DNA of 20,693 nucleotides from Flavobacteriaceae bacterium (GTDB taxonomy: Bacteria; Bacteroidota; Bacteroidia; Flavobacteriales; Flavobacteriaceae): NCBI GenBank assembly GCA_023301205.1, contig JALZVC010000123.1, positions 1 through 20,693 of the forward strand, given 5' to 3'. A model generated the notes under the pieces. The model was not told where the DNA came from and did no database searches. It saw nothing but the letters and a program-made list of their open reading frames with translations. Numbering within the stretch: position 1 is the first letter of the stretch; every line of letters begins with the position of its first letter. This document shows positions 13,470 through 20,693 of the stretch, one piece after another. The translations under genes and the position numbers were made by a program.

Positions 13470-14706
13470 TGTAGAACGCTGGCAAGAAATATTTGAAACC
13501 ATAGGGAAAAATAAGTTAAGAACATTCTTAACTGGTCTCTCTGTGGCATCAGGTATTTTTATTTTAGTGATTCTATTAGGCTTTAGTAGTGGGATACAAA
13601 AAGGAGTAAAAACACAGTTTGAGCAAGATGCAACAAATAGTATTCGTATAGGCACGCGAGTTACCAGTAAAGGATACAAAGGATTAAACCCTGGAAGACG
13701 CATACAACTTCGCAACGCAGATTTTGAAGAATTAAACAGACTATACGGTGATAAATTAGAGTTTAAAACCGCACTATATAACGTATGGGGCTCACAAGTT
13801 TCTTACAAAGGGGAAACAGGTAATTATAGACTAGAAGGTGCGAACCCAGATCAACAATTTATAGAAAATGCCAGCCTTACTTCTGGACGCTTTTTATCGC
13901 TTGATGATATGGAAGAATCTAGAAAAGTAGCCGTTATTGGCTATACTGTGCAACAAGACTTATTTAAAGGAGCCAACCCTATTGGTGAAATGGTATCAGT
14001 TTACGGAATTAATTTTAAAGTTATTGGTGTCTATACAGATCCTGGTGGTGCACGAGAGGAAAATCGATTTTTTGTTCCATTAAAAACTGCTCAAATTGCA
14101 TTTGCTGCAGGTGATCGCATTCGCAATATCGCATACACCGTTAAAATGAGTGATGATTTTGATGAGGCTGTTGCTACATCTCAAGAGCTATCTCTTAATT
14201 TTGAACAGTTTATCAAAGAAAAATATAGTATTGCACCAGATGACAGGAGTGCAGTACGAGTGGACAATACGTTAGAAGAGGCTAGAAAAATCTACTCACT
14301 AATCGCTACTATACGCAACGTGTTTTGGTTTATTGGTATTTTTACCATTATCGCAGGCGTTGTGGGCGTGGGTAATATTATGCTTATTATCGTAAAAGAA
14401 AGAACTAAAGAAATTGGGATTAGAAAAGCCATCGGTGCCGTACCTTCATCAATAATAGGAATGATTTTACAAGAATCTATTTTCATAACAGCAATTGCTG
14501 GATTCCTCGGTCTTTTTGCTGGTGTACTTTTATTGCAGCTTATTAGTCCATACGCAGAGAGTGATTTTATAAAAGCACCACAAGTAGACTTTACAACAGC
14601 AATTTCTACCGTATTTATATTAATTATAGCAGGCGCAGTTGCAGGGTATATACCTGCAAGGCGCGCCGCAAAAATTAAACCTATTGAAGCCCTAAGAGAA
14701 GACTAA
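13462..14706 (+). CDS. MacB-type ABC transporter permease (first)
   Basis: This 414-residue permease has the MacB topology. One N-terminal membrane helix (about 22-44, after RWQEIFETIGKNKLRT) is followed by a periplasmic MacB-PCD domain of about 235 residues and three C-terminal helices (about 286-308, 333-355, 376-398). NIMLIIVKERTKEIGIRKAIGA is the coupling-helix region contacting the ATPase; PARRAAKIKPIEALRED is the usual C-terminus. No ATPase domain is fused, unlike E. coli MacB. The periplasmic domain would contact the adaptor proteins encoded downstream. The gene overlaps the ATPase gene by eight bases and is followed one base later by a paralogous permease. The transported substrate is not predictable from sequence. 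Confidence 0.92.
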   Translation: MFDVERWQEIFETIGKNKLRTFLTGLSVASGIFILVILLGFSSGIQKGVKTQFEQDATNSIRIGTRVTSKGYKGLNPGRRIQLRNADFEELNRLYGDKLEFKTALYNVWGSQVSYKGETGNYRLEGANPDQQFIENASLTSGRFLSLDDMEESRKVAVIGYTVQQDLFKGANPIGEMVSVYGINFKVIGVYTDPGGAREENRFFVPLKTAQIAFAAGDRIRNIAYTVKMSDDFDEAVATSQELSLNFEQFIKEKYSIAPDDRSAVRVDNTLEEARKIYSLIATIRNVFWFIGIFTIIAGVVGVGNIMLIIVKERTKEIGIRKAIGAVPSSIIGMILQESIFITAIAGFLGLFAGVLLLQLISPYAESDFIKAPQVDFTTAISTVFILIIAGAVAGYIPARRAAKIKPIEALRED

Positions 14707-14707
14707 T

Positions 14708-15967
14708 ATGTTTAACAGAGATAGATGGACAGAAATACTCGAATCACTAAACGCAAACCGATTTAGAACCCTCTTAACTGCTTTTGGGGTAGCGTGGGGT
14801 ATCTTTATTTTAGTTGCGCTACTTGCGCTAATTAATGGACTTCGAACTGGGGTGAGTGCAGATTTTGGGAATTTTGCTACCAACTCTATGTATGTATGGT
14901 CCCAAAGAACATCATTACCCTACAAAGGATTGCCTAAAGGAAGAAGGCTAAATTTTAAAATAGAAGATGTTCAAGTGCTTAAAGACAATTTTCCAGAATT
15001 AAAATACGTGTCACCGCGCAACCAACTAGGTGGGTATAATGGTGCCAACAATGTTACCAGAAAGGAGAAAACAGGTGCTTTTACCATTAATGGTGATTAT
15101 CCAGAGTTTATTTTACAACAACCTATGGATATTACCCAAGGTCGCTTTATAAGTCACTCAGACATTAACGAAAAACGCAAATCCATTGTAATTGGTGCAG
15201 ATGTGGTAAAAACTCTTTATGACAGAGGAGAAGACGTGATCGGGTCCTATATTAAAATTAATGGTGTAAACTTTATGGTGGTTGGGGTTTTTCAAGCAGC
15301 AAATAGTGATGGTAATAGTGAAGAAGAAGCAAATTCAATTTATGTTCCTTTTACGACCTTCAATCAAGTATTTAATTTTGGTGAAAACGTAAACTGGATG
15401 GCAATCACCGCTAAAGACGAAATAAGCATTACCTCATTAAAAACCAGCATATTATCAAAGCTAAGAGAGCTACGCACAATTAACCCAAAAGACTTGAGAG
15501 CTTTAGGTAATTTTGATCGTGCAGAAGCTTTTGGTAAAATTACAGGGTTATTTGACATTCTAAGTTTTGTAGGCTTCTTTGTAGGATCGCTTATTTTAGC
15601 ATCTGGAATGATAGGCATTATTAATATCATGCTAATCATTGTAAAAGAACGAACAAAAGAAATTGGAGTGCGCAGGGCGATAGGCGCAAGCCCTTGGAAT
15701 ATTCGTGCGCAAATTATTCAAGAATCTCTTGTGCTAACTATTATATCTGGAATGTTTGGTATCGCAGCGGCCTCTGGCTTAATTTGGTTAATGAATTACG
15801 CATTAAAATTAAATGGCCCGGTAGATAATTTTGCAAATCCTACGGTGAATATTTTTATTGTTTTAATTGCCTTTCTTATCCTTATTTTATCTGGCATTGC
15901 AGCAGGCATGATTCCAGCTTTTAAGGCTACAAAAATGAAACCGGTAGATGCATTAAGAGTAGAATAA
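14708..15967 (+). CDS. MacB-type ABC transporter permease (second, paralogue)
   Basis: The 419-residue protein is built like its upstream neighbour and clearly paralogous. The starts align (MFNRDRWTEILESLNANRFRT against MFDVERWQEIFETIGKNKLRT, shown in part), and NIMLIIVKERTKEIGVRRAI is almost identical to the coupling region of the first. One N-terminal and three C-terminal membrane helices flank a periplasmic domain of similar size. It ends AFKATKMKPVDALRVE. The divergence in the periplasmic part suggests that the two form an obligate heterodimer with asymmetric contacts. The gene starts one base after the first permease. After it comes a 110-base gap in which I see no terminator or consensus promoter, so transcription probably continues into the adaptor gene. 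Confidence 0.92.
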   Translation: MFNRDRWTEILESLNANRFRTLLTAFGVAWGIFILVALLALINGLRTGVSADFGNFATNSMYVWSQRTSLPYKGLPKGRRLNFKIEDVQVLKDNFPELKYVSPRNQLGGYNGANNVTRKEKTGAFTINGDYPEFILQQPMDITQGRFISHSDINEKRKSIVIGADVVKTLYDRGEDVIGSYIKINGVNFMVVGVFQAANSDGNSEEEANSIYVPFTTFNQVFNFGENVNWMAITAKDEISITSLKTSILSKLRELRTINPKDLRALGNFDRAEAFGKITGLFDILSFVGFFVGSLILASGMIGIINIMLIIVKERTKEIGVRRAIGASPWNIRAQIIQESLVLTIISGMFGIAAASGLIWLMNYALKLNGPVDNFANPTVNIFIVLIAFLILILSGIAAGMIPAFKATKMKPVDALRVE

Positions 15968-16077
15968 TTACTTCGGAAAAGTCATAAAACAAGATTACCG
16001 AGCTTTATAAAAACAAATTTAAAGAGGTATTAAATAATTAATATTTCAGAAGAAAACTAAAGAATAAAATTACTAGA

Positions 16078-17238
16078 ATGAAAAGAACTGGAACCATCAT
16101 CGTTTTATTACTAATTGTTATCGGCTTTAGTGTCGGGATATATTACATCTGGGTAAAAGACCAAAAAGACCCTGTTGTTTATGAAACGGAGCAAGCTATG
16201 ACACAAACTATAGTTAAAAAAACGGTCGCAACAGGAAGCATTGTACCTAAAGAAGAGGTGCTTATTAAACCAAACATCTCTGGTATTATTGATGAAATTT
16301 TTGTCGTTGCAGGAGACGTTATTAAAAGTGGTGATCTCATTGCAAAAGTGAAGGTCGTGCCTAATGTAAATTCATTAAACAGTGCAAAAAACAATATAAA
16401 CAGTATTAAAACGCAAGTAGAAACAGCACGTTTGGCACTAGAAAGTCAACGCAGTATTTACAATAGACAAAAAGCACTTTTTGATAAAGGTGTGATTTCT
16501 GCCAACGAATTTGATTCTGCACAATTAAGTTTTGATCAATCACAACAACGTTTTAACCAAGAAAAAGTAAATTTAGGAGGCGCACAACAAACGTTTGATA
16601 TTGTTAAAACAGGTACTACTAGAGGATTAGGAACATCTGCGAATACAGAAATAAGAGCTACCGTTTCTGGGATGATCTTAGATGTACCCGTAAAAACAGG
16701 TAACCAAGTTATTGAATCTAATAACTTTAATGATGGTACGACGATCGCGACAATTGCAGATGTAGACAAAATGATTTTTGAAGGAACAGTAGATGAGAGT
16801 GAAGTTGGAAAAATAAAAGAACAATTACCGCTAGAGATTACCGTGGGAGCTATTGAAAATAAAAAGTTTGACGCAATATTAGACTATATTGCGCCAAAAG
16901 GGGTAGCAGAAAATGGTGCAGTACAATTTGAAATAAAAGGAACACTTGCAAAAAAAGATACTACATTTATTAGAGCAGGACTTAGTGCAAATGCCTCTAT
17001 TATACTCGCTAAGGCAGAAGATGTTTTAGCTATTAAAGAAGCACTTGTACAATATGACAAGGAAACTAAACAGGCTTATGTAGAGGTAGAAACGGGCGAT
17101 CAAGAGTTTGAACGTCTCGACATTGAGATGGGCGTGAGCAATGGGATCTTTGTAGAGGTGACCTCTGGAATTACAAAAGATGATAAAATTAAAGTATGGA
17201 ATCAACTTAAAGCACCTATTTCGGGTGGAGGATTTTAA
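16078..17238 (+). CDS. MacA/HlyD-type periplasmic adaptor (first)
   Basis: This 386-residue membrane-fusion protein has an N-terminal anchor helix (about 7-25). The first lipoyl half is around 58-92 (VLIKPNISGIIDEIFV then GDVIKSGDLIAKV). A coiled-coil hairpin spans about 98-172, with the tip motif ALFDKGVISANEF. The second lipoyl half (about 190-215, ATVSGMILDVPVKTGNQVI) and beta-barrel and membrane-proximal domains follow. Such adaptors bridge the inner-membrane permease and the TolC-type channel. The coiled coil is rather short, in the range for MacA-like tip-to-tip contact. It is followed, after 67 bases containing a promoter candidate, by tolC. A second adaptor gene in the same operon has the same tip motif. 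The C-terminus ends in a GGGF sequence. Confidence 0.9.
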   Translation: MKRTGTIIVLLLIVIGFSVGIYYIWVKDQKDPVVYETEQAMTQTIVKKTVATGSIVPKEEVLIKPNISGIIDEIFVVAGDVIKSGDLIAKVKVVPNVNSLNSAKNNINSIKTQVETARLALESQRSIYNRQKALFDKGVISANEFDSAQLSFDQSQQRFNQEKVNLGGAQQTFDIVKTGTTRGLGTSANTEIRATVSGMILDVPVKTGNQVIESNNFNDGTTIATIADVDKMIFEGTVDESEVGKIKEQLPLEITVGAIENKKFDAILDYIAPKGVAENGAVQFEIKGTLAKKDTTFIRAGLSANASIILAKAEDVLAIKEALVQYDKETKQAYVEVETGDQEFERLDIEMGVSNGIFVEVTSGITKDDKIKVWNQLKAPISGGGF

Positions 17239-17255
17239 ATTTTAAACTAAAAAAA

Positions 17256-17284
17256 TGTAACACTTTGTAAAAGTGTAAGACTTA
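17256..17284 (+). promoter_or_regulatory. ECF-sigma-like promoter element before tolC
   Basis: TGTAAC (17256-17261), 17 bases, GACTTA (17279-17284), third copy of the TGTAAC-N17-nnCTTA layout. The ATG at 17306 lies 21 bases beyond, giving a short leader. Its presence inside the operon suggests that tolC and the second adaptor can be made independently of the ABC genes. Confidence 0.5.
17260..17276. repeat. Inverted repeat inside the tolC promoter spacer
   Basis: ACACTTT (17260-17266) and AAAGTGT (17270-17276) are perfect seven-base arms around GTA. They overlap the end of the TGTAAC box and fill most of the spacer, a position suited to a repressor operator. A regulator cannot be named. Confidence 0.45.
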
Positions 17285-17305
17285 CTTAATAACTACAATC
17301 TAATT

Positions 17306-18751
17306 ATGAAAAAGTTTCTCCTTTTAGGTGTTTTTACGATAACAGTTTTTGCCACAAATGCACAGGCAAAAAAATGGACTTTACAAGAATGCGTCGTGTA
17401 CGCCCTTGAAAATAACATTTCTGTAAAACAAAGCGAGCTAGATGTAGAGGTAACCGATATTGAGGCATTGACTGCTGTAGGTGCCTTTTTACCATCACTA
17501 AATTTAAGCGCTGGTGTTTCTGAAAATACTGGATTAAGTTTTAACCCAGTTACTAACAGTCCGCAAACTGCAACTACCTTGTCTGCAAACGGCGGTGCTA
17601 ATATAGGTTACACCTTATTTGATGGGTTGCGTAACATAAGACGTGTACAACGTGCAGAAATATCCAAGCTAGCAAGTCTATATCGCTTAGATAAAATAAA
17701 AGATGATATTGCGCTTTTTGTAGCAAATGGTTACTTACAGGTTTTATTAAACAAAGCGAATCTAGAAGCTATAATTAGCCAAAACCTAGTTACAAAAGAA
17801 CAAATAACACGTACAGAGCAACTGGTAGAAGCAGGATCTATTCCTAGAGGTGATTTATTAGAAGTACAAGCGACAGATGCAAGTGAACTACAACGAATAG
17901 CGGTTGCAGAAAATGCAGTTCAAATTTCTCTAATAAGCCTAGCACAGCTCTTACTCATTAATGATTATCAAAACTTTGATATCGCAGACGACGACTACCA
18001 GATTATATCTGAAGAAATATTAGTAACTCCAGTAAGCACATTAATCGAGGGCGCAAAAGAAAACAGGCAAGAAATAAGCATCGCGCAATCTAATGTAGAT
18101 CTTGCAGAAAAAGATATTGAGATTGCTAAAGGGGCATTACTGCCTACGCTCACTGCATTTTTTGGATATAATACGCGATTTGCGGACAACCCTTCTTTTA
18201 CGCAAACATTAGATCCAGACACCCCATTTGTGACAGAGACTATAGGTGTTGTAGAAGGAACTGGCCAAAATGTATTAGGCACGTTTCCAAATACAATAAT
18301 TAACGAGTCTGGTGCGGACCCATTTTTTGACCAATTGTCTGAGAATGATGGTATCGCTTATGGTCTAAGTTTAAACGTTCCTGTTTTTAACGGATTTCAA
18401 ACAAAAGCTAATATTCAAAGAAGTGAAATAAATCTAGAACGCACTAAATTACAATTAGAGCAAGCCGCGCTAGATTTAGAGTCTAACGTGTACCAAGCAC
18501 TAGTAGATGCCAGAGGTTCCCAAAAAGCATTTGAAGCAGCACAAAAAGCAGCAGAGTCTCAAGAACTAGCATATCAATACGCAAAAGATAGATACGAAGT
18601 AGAATTAATTAATGCTTTTGATTTTAGCCAGTCTAAATTACGTTTTGACAATGCAAATTTAGAAGTAAATCGCACGAAGTATGATTACATATTTAAACTC
18701 AAAGTATTGGAATTATTCTTTGGCGTAGATCCAACTCAACTAAAATTCTAA
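17306..18751 (+). CDS. TolC family outer-membrane efflux protein
   Basis: The 481-residue protein has a signal peptide (about 1-21, ending NAQA) and the two outer-membrane efflux protein repeats. It begins with KKWTLQECVVYALENNISVKQSELDVE (shown only by its start and end motifs, WTLQEC and NNISVKQ) and carries the AFLPSL turn at about 60 and GALLPTL at about 275. The second helical region holds NVPVFNGFQTKANIQRSE, the usual sequence entering the second barrel/hairpin, and AKDRYEVELINAFDFSQSK near the end. A barrel-and-tunnel trimer is expected to connect the periplasmic adaptors to the outside. It lies between the two adaptor genes, and the second adaptor starts two bases after its stop. Length is normal for the family. 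Confidence 0.93.
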   Translation: MKKFLLLGVFTITVFATNAQAKKWTLQECVVYALENNISVKQSELDVEVTDIEALTAVGAFLPSLNLSAGVSENTGLSFNPVTNSPQTATTLSANGGANIGYTLFDGLRNIRRVQRAEISKLASLYRLDKIKDDIALFVANGYLQVLLNKANLEAIISQNLVTKEQITRTEQLVEAGSIPRGDLLEVQATDASELQRIAVAENAVQISLISLAQLLLINDYQNFDIADDDYQIISEEILVTPVSTLIEGAKENRQEISIAQSNVDLAEKDIEIAKGALLPTLTAFFGYNTRFADNPSFTQTLDPDTPFVTETIGVVEGTGQNVLGTFPNTIINESGADPFFDQLSENDGIAYGLSLNVPVFNGFQTKANIQRSEINLERTKLQLEQAALDLESNVYQALVDARGSQKAFEAAQKAAESQELAYQYAKDRYEVELINAFDFSQSKLRFDNANLEVNRTKYDYIFKLKVLELFFGVDPTQLKF

Positions 18752-18753
18752 CC

Positions 18754-20043
18754 ATGAAAAAAAAGACACTAATTTGGTTACTCATCATTTTTGCGCTTGC
18801 CATAGCAGTACTTCTCTATGGAGGTAAAGCCGGCTGGTTTGGCAACAAAGATGAGGGTAAGATTGTAGAAATAACTGAAATTGCTCCACTTACCATTACA
18901 GAAACTGTTGCGGCAACCGGAAAAATACAGCCAGAAATAGAAGTTTTCCTTTCTTCTGAAGTTTCTGGAGAAATTATTGATCTTCCTGTTAAAGAAGGAC
19001 AATTAGTAGAAAAAGGACAGCTCTTGGTTAAAATCAATCCAGATTTAATACAAGCACAAGTAAGTCAAAGCCAGGCAGGACTTCAAAATGTTCGCGCACA
19101 ACTAGAAAACGCGGAAGCGAGTTTAAAAAACGCCAAGGCAAATTATGACCGAAGCCAAGCTCTGTTTGATAAAGGTGTCATTTCAAGATCAGACTGGGAT
19201 CGTTCTGTAGCAGATTATGAAATGGCCCAAGCCAATAAATCTTCTGTTTATTATAATGTAAAGAGTGCCTCGGCAAATGTAAAGCAGTCTAGAGACAACT
19301 TAAATAGAACAAAAATATATTCCCCTATGACGGGTACCATATCTAAACTTTCTGTAGAATTAGGAGAGCGTGTAGTAGGAACTGCTCAAATGGCGGGTAC
19401 AGAAATTATACGTGTTGCTAATTTAGACAATATGGAAGTGGAAGTAGATGTAAATGAAAATGATATTGTAAAGGTAGCCGTTGGTGATAGTACTATTGTA
19501 GAAGTGGATGCTTGGACAAAGAGAGAGTTTAAAGGTCTAGTAACTGAAATTGCAAACTCGGCAGAGTCTACGCTTACAGCAGATCAAGTAACTAATTTTA
19601 AGGTAAAAGTGCGTATCCTTCCAGAATCTTATAAAGACCTTACGGAGAATAAACCAGAAAATTACTCCCCGTTTAGACCAGGAATGACAGCGACTGTAGA
19701 TATTATCACCAATAAAAAACAAGATATAATAGCGGTACCTATTAGTGCTGTTGTTATTAAAACTGATACTTCTTCAACAAAAAAATCTTACAAGAAAGAG
19801 GTAGTGACAGCAAATACCAAAAAATTTGAATGTGTATTTGTAGAGAACGAAGGCAAAGCCAAACTACGAGTAGTTGAAACAGGTATACAAGATGACACCA
19901 ATATTGAGATTCGCTCTGGTCTAAAAGACGGCGACAAAGTAATTACTGGGCCTTATACACTAGTAACGAAAACGTTAAAACCTGGCGATAAAATTTCGAC
20001 AGGAAAAAAAGAAGATAAAAAAGACGCCGAAGACAAGGAATAA
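18754..20043 (+). CDS. MacA/HlyD-type periplasmic adaptor (second, paralogue)
   Basis: This 429-residue adaptor has an anchor helix at about 5-23 and a lipoyl first half at about 62-95 (FLSSEVSGEIIDLPVKEGQL). The coiled-coil hairpin spans about 97-185, with ALFDKGVISRSDWDRS at its tip. The second lipoyl half follows (YSPMTGTISKL, VELGERVVGT). A beta-barrel (LDNMEVEVDVNENDIVKV) and a membrane-proximal domain (PFRPGMTATVDI, then DDTNIEIRSGLKDGDKVITG) complete it. The C-terminal tail is Lys/Asp/Glu-rich. It shares the LFDKGVIS tip motif with the adaptor at 16078-17238 but is about 40 residues longer and keeps a fuller membrane-proximal domain. It starts two bases after tolC. Two adaptors for two permeases suggests a mixed adaptor ring. 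Confidence 0.92.
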   Translation: MKKKTLIWLLIIFALAIAVLLYGGKAGWFGNKDEGKIVEITEIAPLTITETVAATGKIQPEIEVFLSSEVSGEIIDLPVKEGQLVEKGQLLVKINPDLIQAQVSQSQAGLQNVRAQLENAEASLKNAKANYDRSQALFDKGVISRSDWDRSVADYEMAQANKSSVYYNVKSASANVKQSRDNLNRTKIYSPMTGTISKLSVELGERVVGTAQMAGTEIIRVANLDNMEVEVDVNENDIVKVAVGDSTIVEVDAWTKREFKGLVTEIANSAESTLTADQVTNFKVKVRILPESYKDLTENKPENYSPFRPGMTATVDIITNKKQDIIAVPISAVVIKTDTSSTKKSYKKEVVTANTKKFECVFVENEGKAKLRVVETGIQDDTNIEIRSGLKDGDKVITGPYTLVTKTLKPGDKISTGKKEDKKDAEDKE

Positions 20044-20045
20044 TA

Positions 20046-20693
20046 ATGGGGATTATACTTTGCTTAGAAACAGCTACAAAAAACTGTTCAGTAGCGCTTT
20101 CACATGATGGAAGCGTTATTGCGTTTAAAGAACTTGCGACAGACGGGTATTCGCACGCAGAAAACCTTCATGTCTTTATCGAAGCAGTACTTAAAGATGC
20201 TTCAATTACATTAAAAGAATTAGACGCTATTGTGGTAAGTAAAGGGCCAGGCTCATATACTGGTCTTCGTATTGGTGTCTCTGCAGCTAAAGGCCTCTGC
20301 TACTCATTAGACATCCCATTAATTGCATTAGAAACACTAGACATACTTGCGCAACAAGTGAAAGATGACACCACTGTTATCCCTATGCTCGATGCACGTA
20401 GAATGGAGGTATATAGTGCGGTTTATGATGCGTCAAAAAATAGGATTAGAAATACGCAAGCTCAAATTCTAGACGAAAATTCATTTGAGCAGTATATTTC
20501 AGAAGCAAAAACAACTTTTATAGGTGATGGCGTGGCAAAGTTTGAAACGATTTGCAATCATCAAAACGCTACATTTATAACAGACGCACTCCCATCTGCA
20601 AAAGATATGGCAGTATTAGCAGAAGAAAAGCATAAAAAAAACGACACCGAAGATGTCGCTTATTTTGAACCTTATTATTTAAAAGATTTTAAG
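20046..20693 (+). CDS. tsaB: tRNA threonylcarbamoyladenosine biosynthesis protein TsaB (C-terminus cut off)
   Basis: From ATG 20046, 216 codons are open to the window edge with no stop. TsaB is usually about 220-230 residues, so only the last few are missing. The ASKHA-type N-terminus (ILCLETATKNCSVAL, 4-18) and the signature VVSKGPGSYTGLRIGVSAAK (63-82) identify the family, as does MLDARRMEVYSAVY (114-127). TsaB is the non-catalytic partner of TsaD. With TsaE it transfers the threonylcarbamoyl group to A37 of ANN-decoding tRNAs, in the cytoplasm. The start lies two bases after the stop of the second adaptor, so this essential housekeeping gene is probably read from the exporter transcript. 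No separate promoter is obvious in the upstream coding sequence. Confidence 0.95.
   Translation, partial: MGIILCLETATKNCSVALSHDGSVIAFKELATDGYSHAENLHVFIEAVLKDASITLKELDAIVVSKGPGSYTGLRIGVSAAKGLCYSLDIPLIALETLDILAQQVKDDTTVIPMLDARRMEVYSAVYDASKNRIRNTQAQILDENSFEQYISEAKTTFIGDGVAKFETICNHQNATFITDALPSAKDMAVLAEEKHKKNDTEDVAYFEPYYLKDFK

Noticed and set aside
13443..13715. Antisense open frames across the ATPase/permease junction (13292-13549, 13443-13715)
   Set aside because: Both overlap well-supported genes with intact motifs and look like codon-bias shadows.
1..20693. CRISPR arrays, insertion sequences, tRNA or rRNA genes, prophage or integration sites
   Set aside because: No repeat-spacer pattern, transposase-like protein, terminal inverted repeats, or tRNA/rRNA-like sequence was seen on either strand.

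Overview
The window looks like chromosomal DNA from a member of the Bacteroidota, most likely a marine Flavobacteriaceae species. The evidence is strong AT bias, no Shine-Dalgarno leaders, promoters of the TTG-N(18-20)-TAnnTTTG type, TonB C-terminal domains carrying the flavobacterial YPGC-type motif, a RemB-like gliding/outer-membrane protein, and a cytochrome-oxidase accessory cluster in an order typical of the group. There is no sign of mobile elements, CRISPR arrays, tRNA or rRNA genes. Gene density is high and the composition looks uniform.

Left part (1-7109): a truncated TPR-containing sensor protein on the minus strand (1-1472, running off the left edge) is divergent from a von Willebrand A-domain lipoprotein (1790-2944). 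A monocistronic TonB-type energy transducer (3152-3958) lies between two hairpin terminators. It is followed by a RemB/Wzi-like outer-membrane protein (4102-6201) whose N-terminal domain resembles the C-terminal domain of the TonB next door. A secreted metallo-beta-lactamase-fold hydrolase (6231-7109) is on the opposite strand.

Centre (7200-12570): a two-operon module for building an aerobic haem-copper oxidase. Operon 1 encodes haem O synthase (ctaB, GTG start), two different cytochrome c oxidase subunit III proteins and a subunit IV-like protein. It ends at a strong terminator (10351-10376). Operon 2 starts at a good promoter only a few bases from its first start codon. It encodes a cysteine-less SCO-like protein, a canonical SCO copper chaperone, a DUF420 membrane protein with four histidines, and a 78-residue membrane protein with a CxxC motif. 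The catalytic subunits I and II are not in the window.

Right part (12570-20693): a MacAB-TolC-like exporter operon with an unusual composition: one ATPase, two paralogous MacB-type permeases, two paralogous periplasmic adaptors and one TolC-type outer-membrane protein. tsaB (tRNA t6A synthesis) follows two bases behind the last adaptor and runs off the right edge about a few residues from its expected end.

The most notable non-coding signal is a shared TGTAAC-N17-nnCTTA element upstream of tonB, upstream of the exporter operon and just ahead of tolC. It resembles an ECF-sigma-type promoter and would link these envelope genes in one regulon. That link is inferred from the sequence only.
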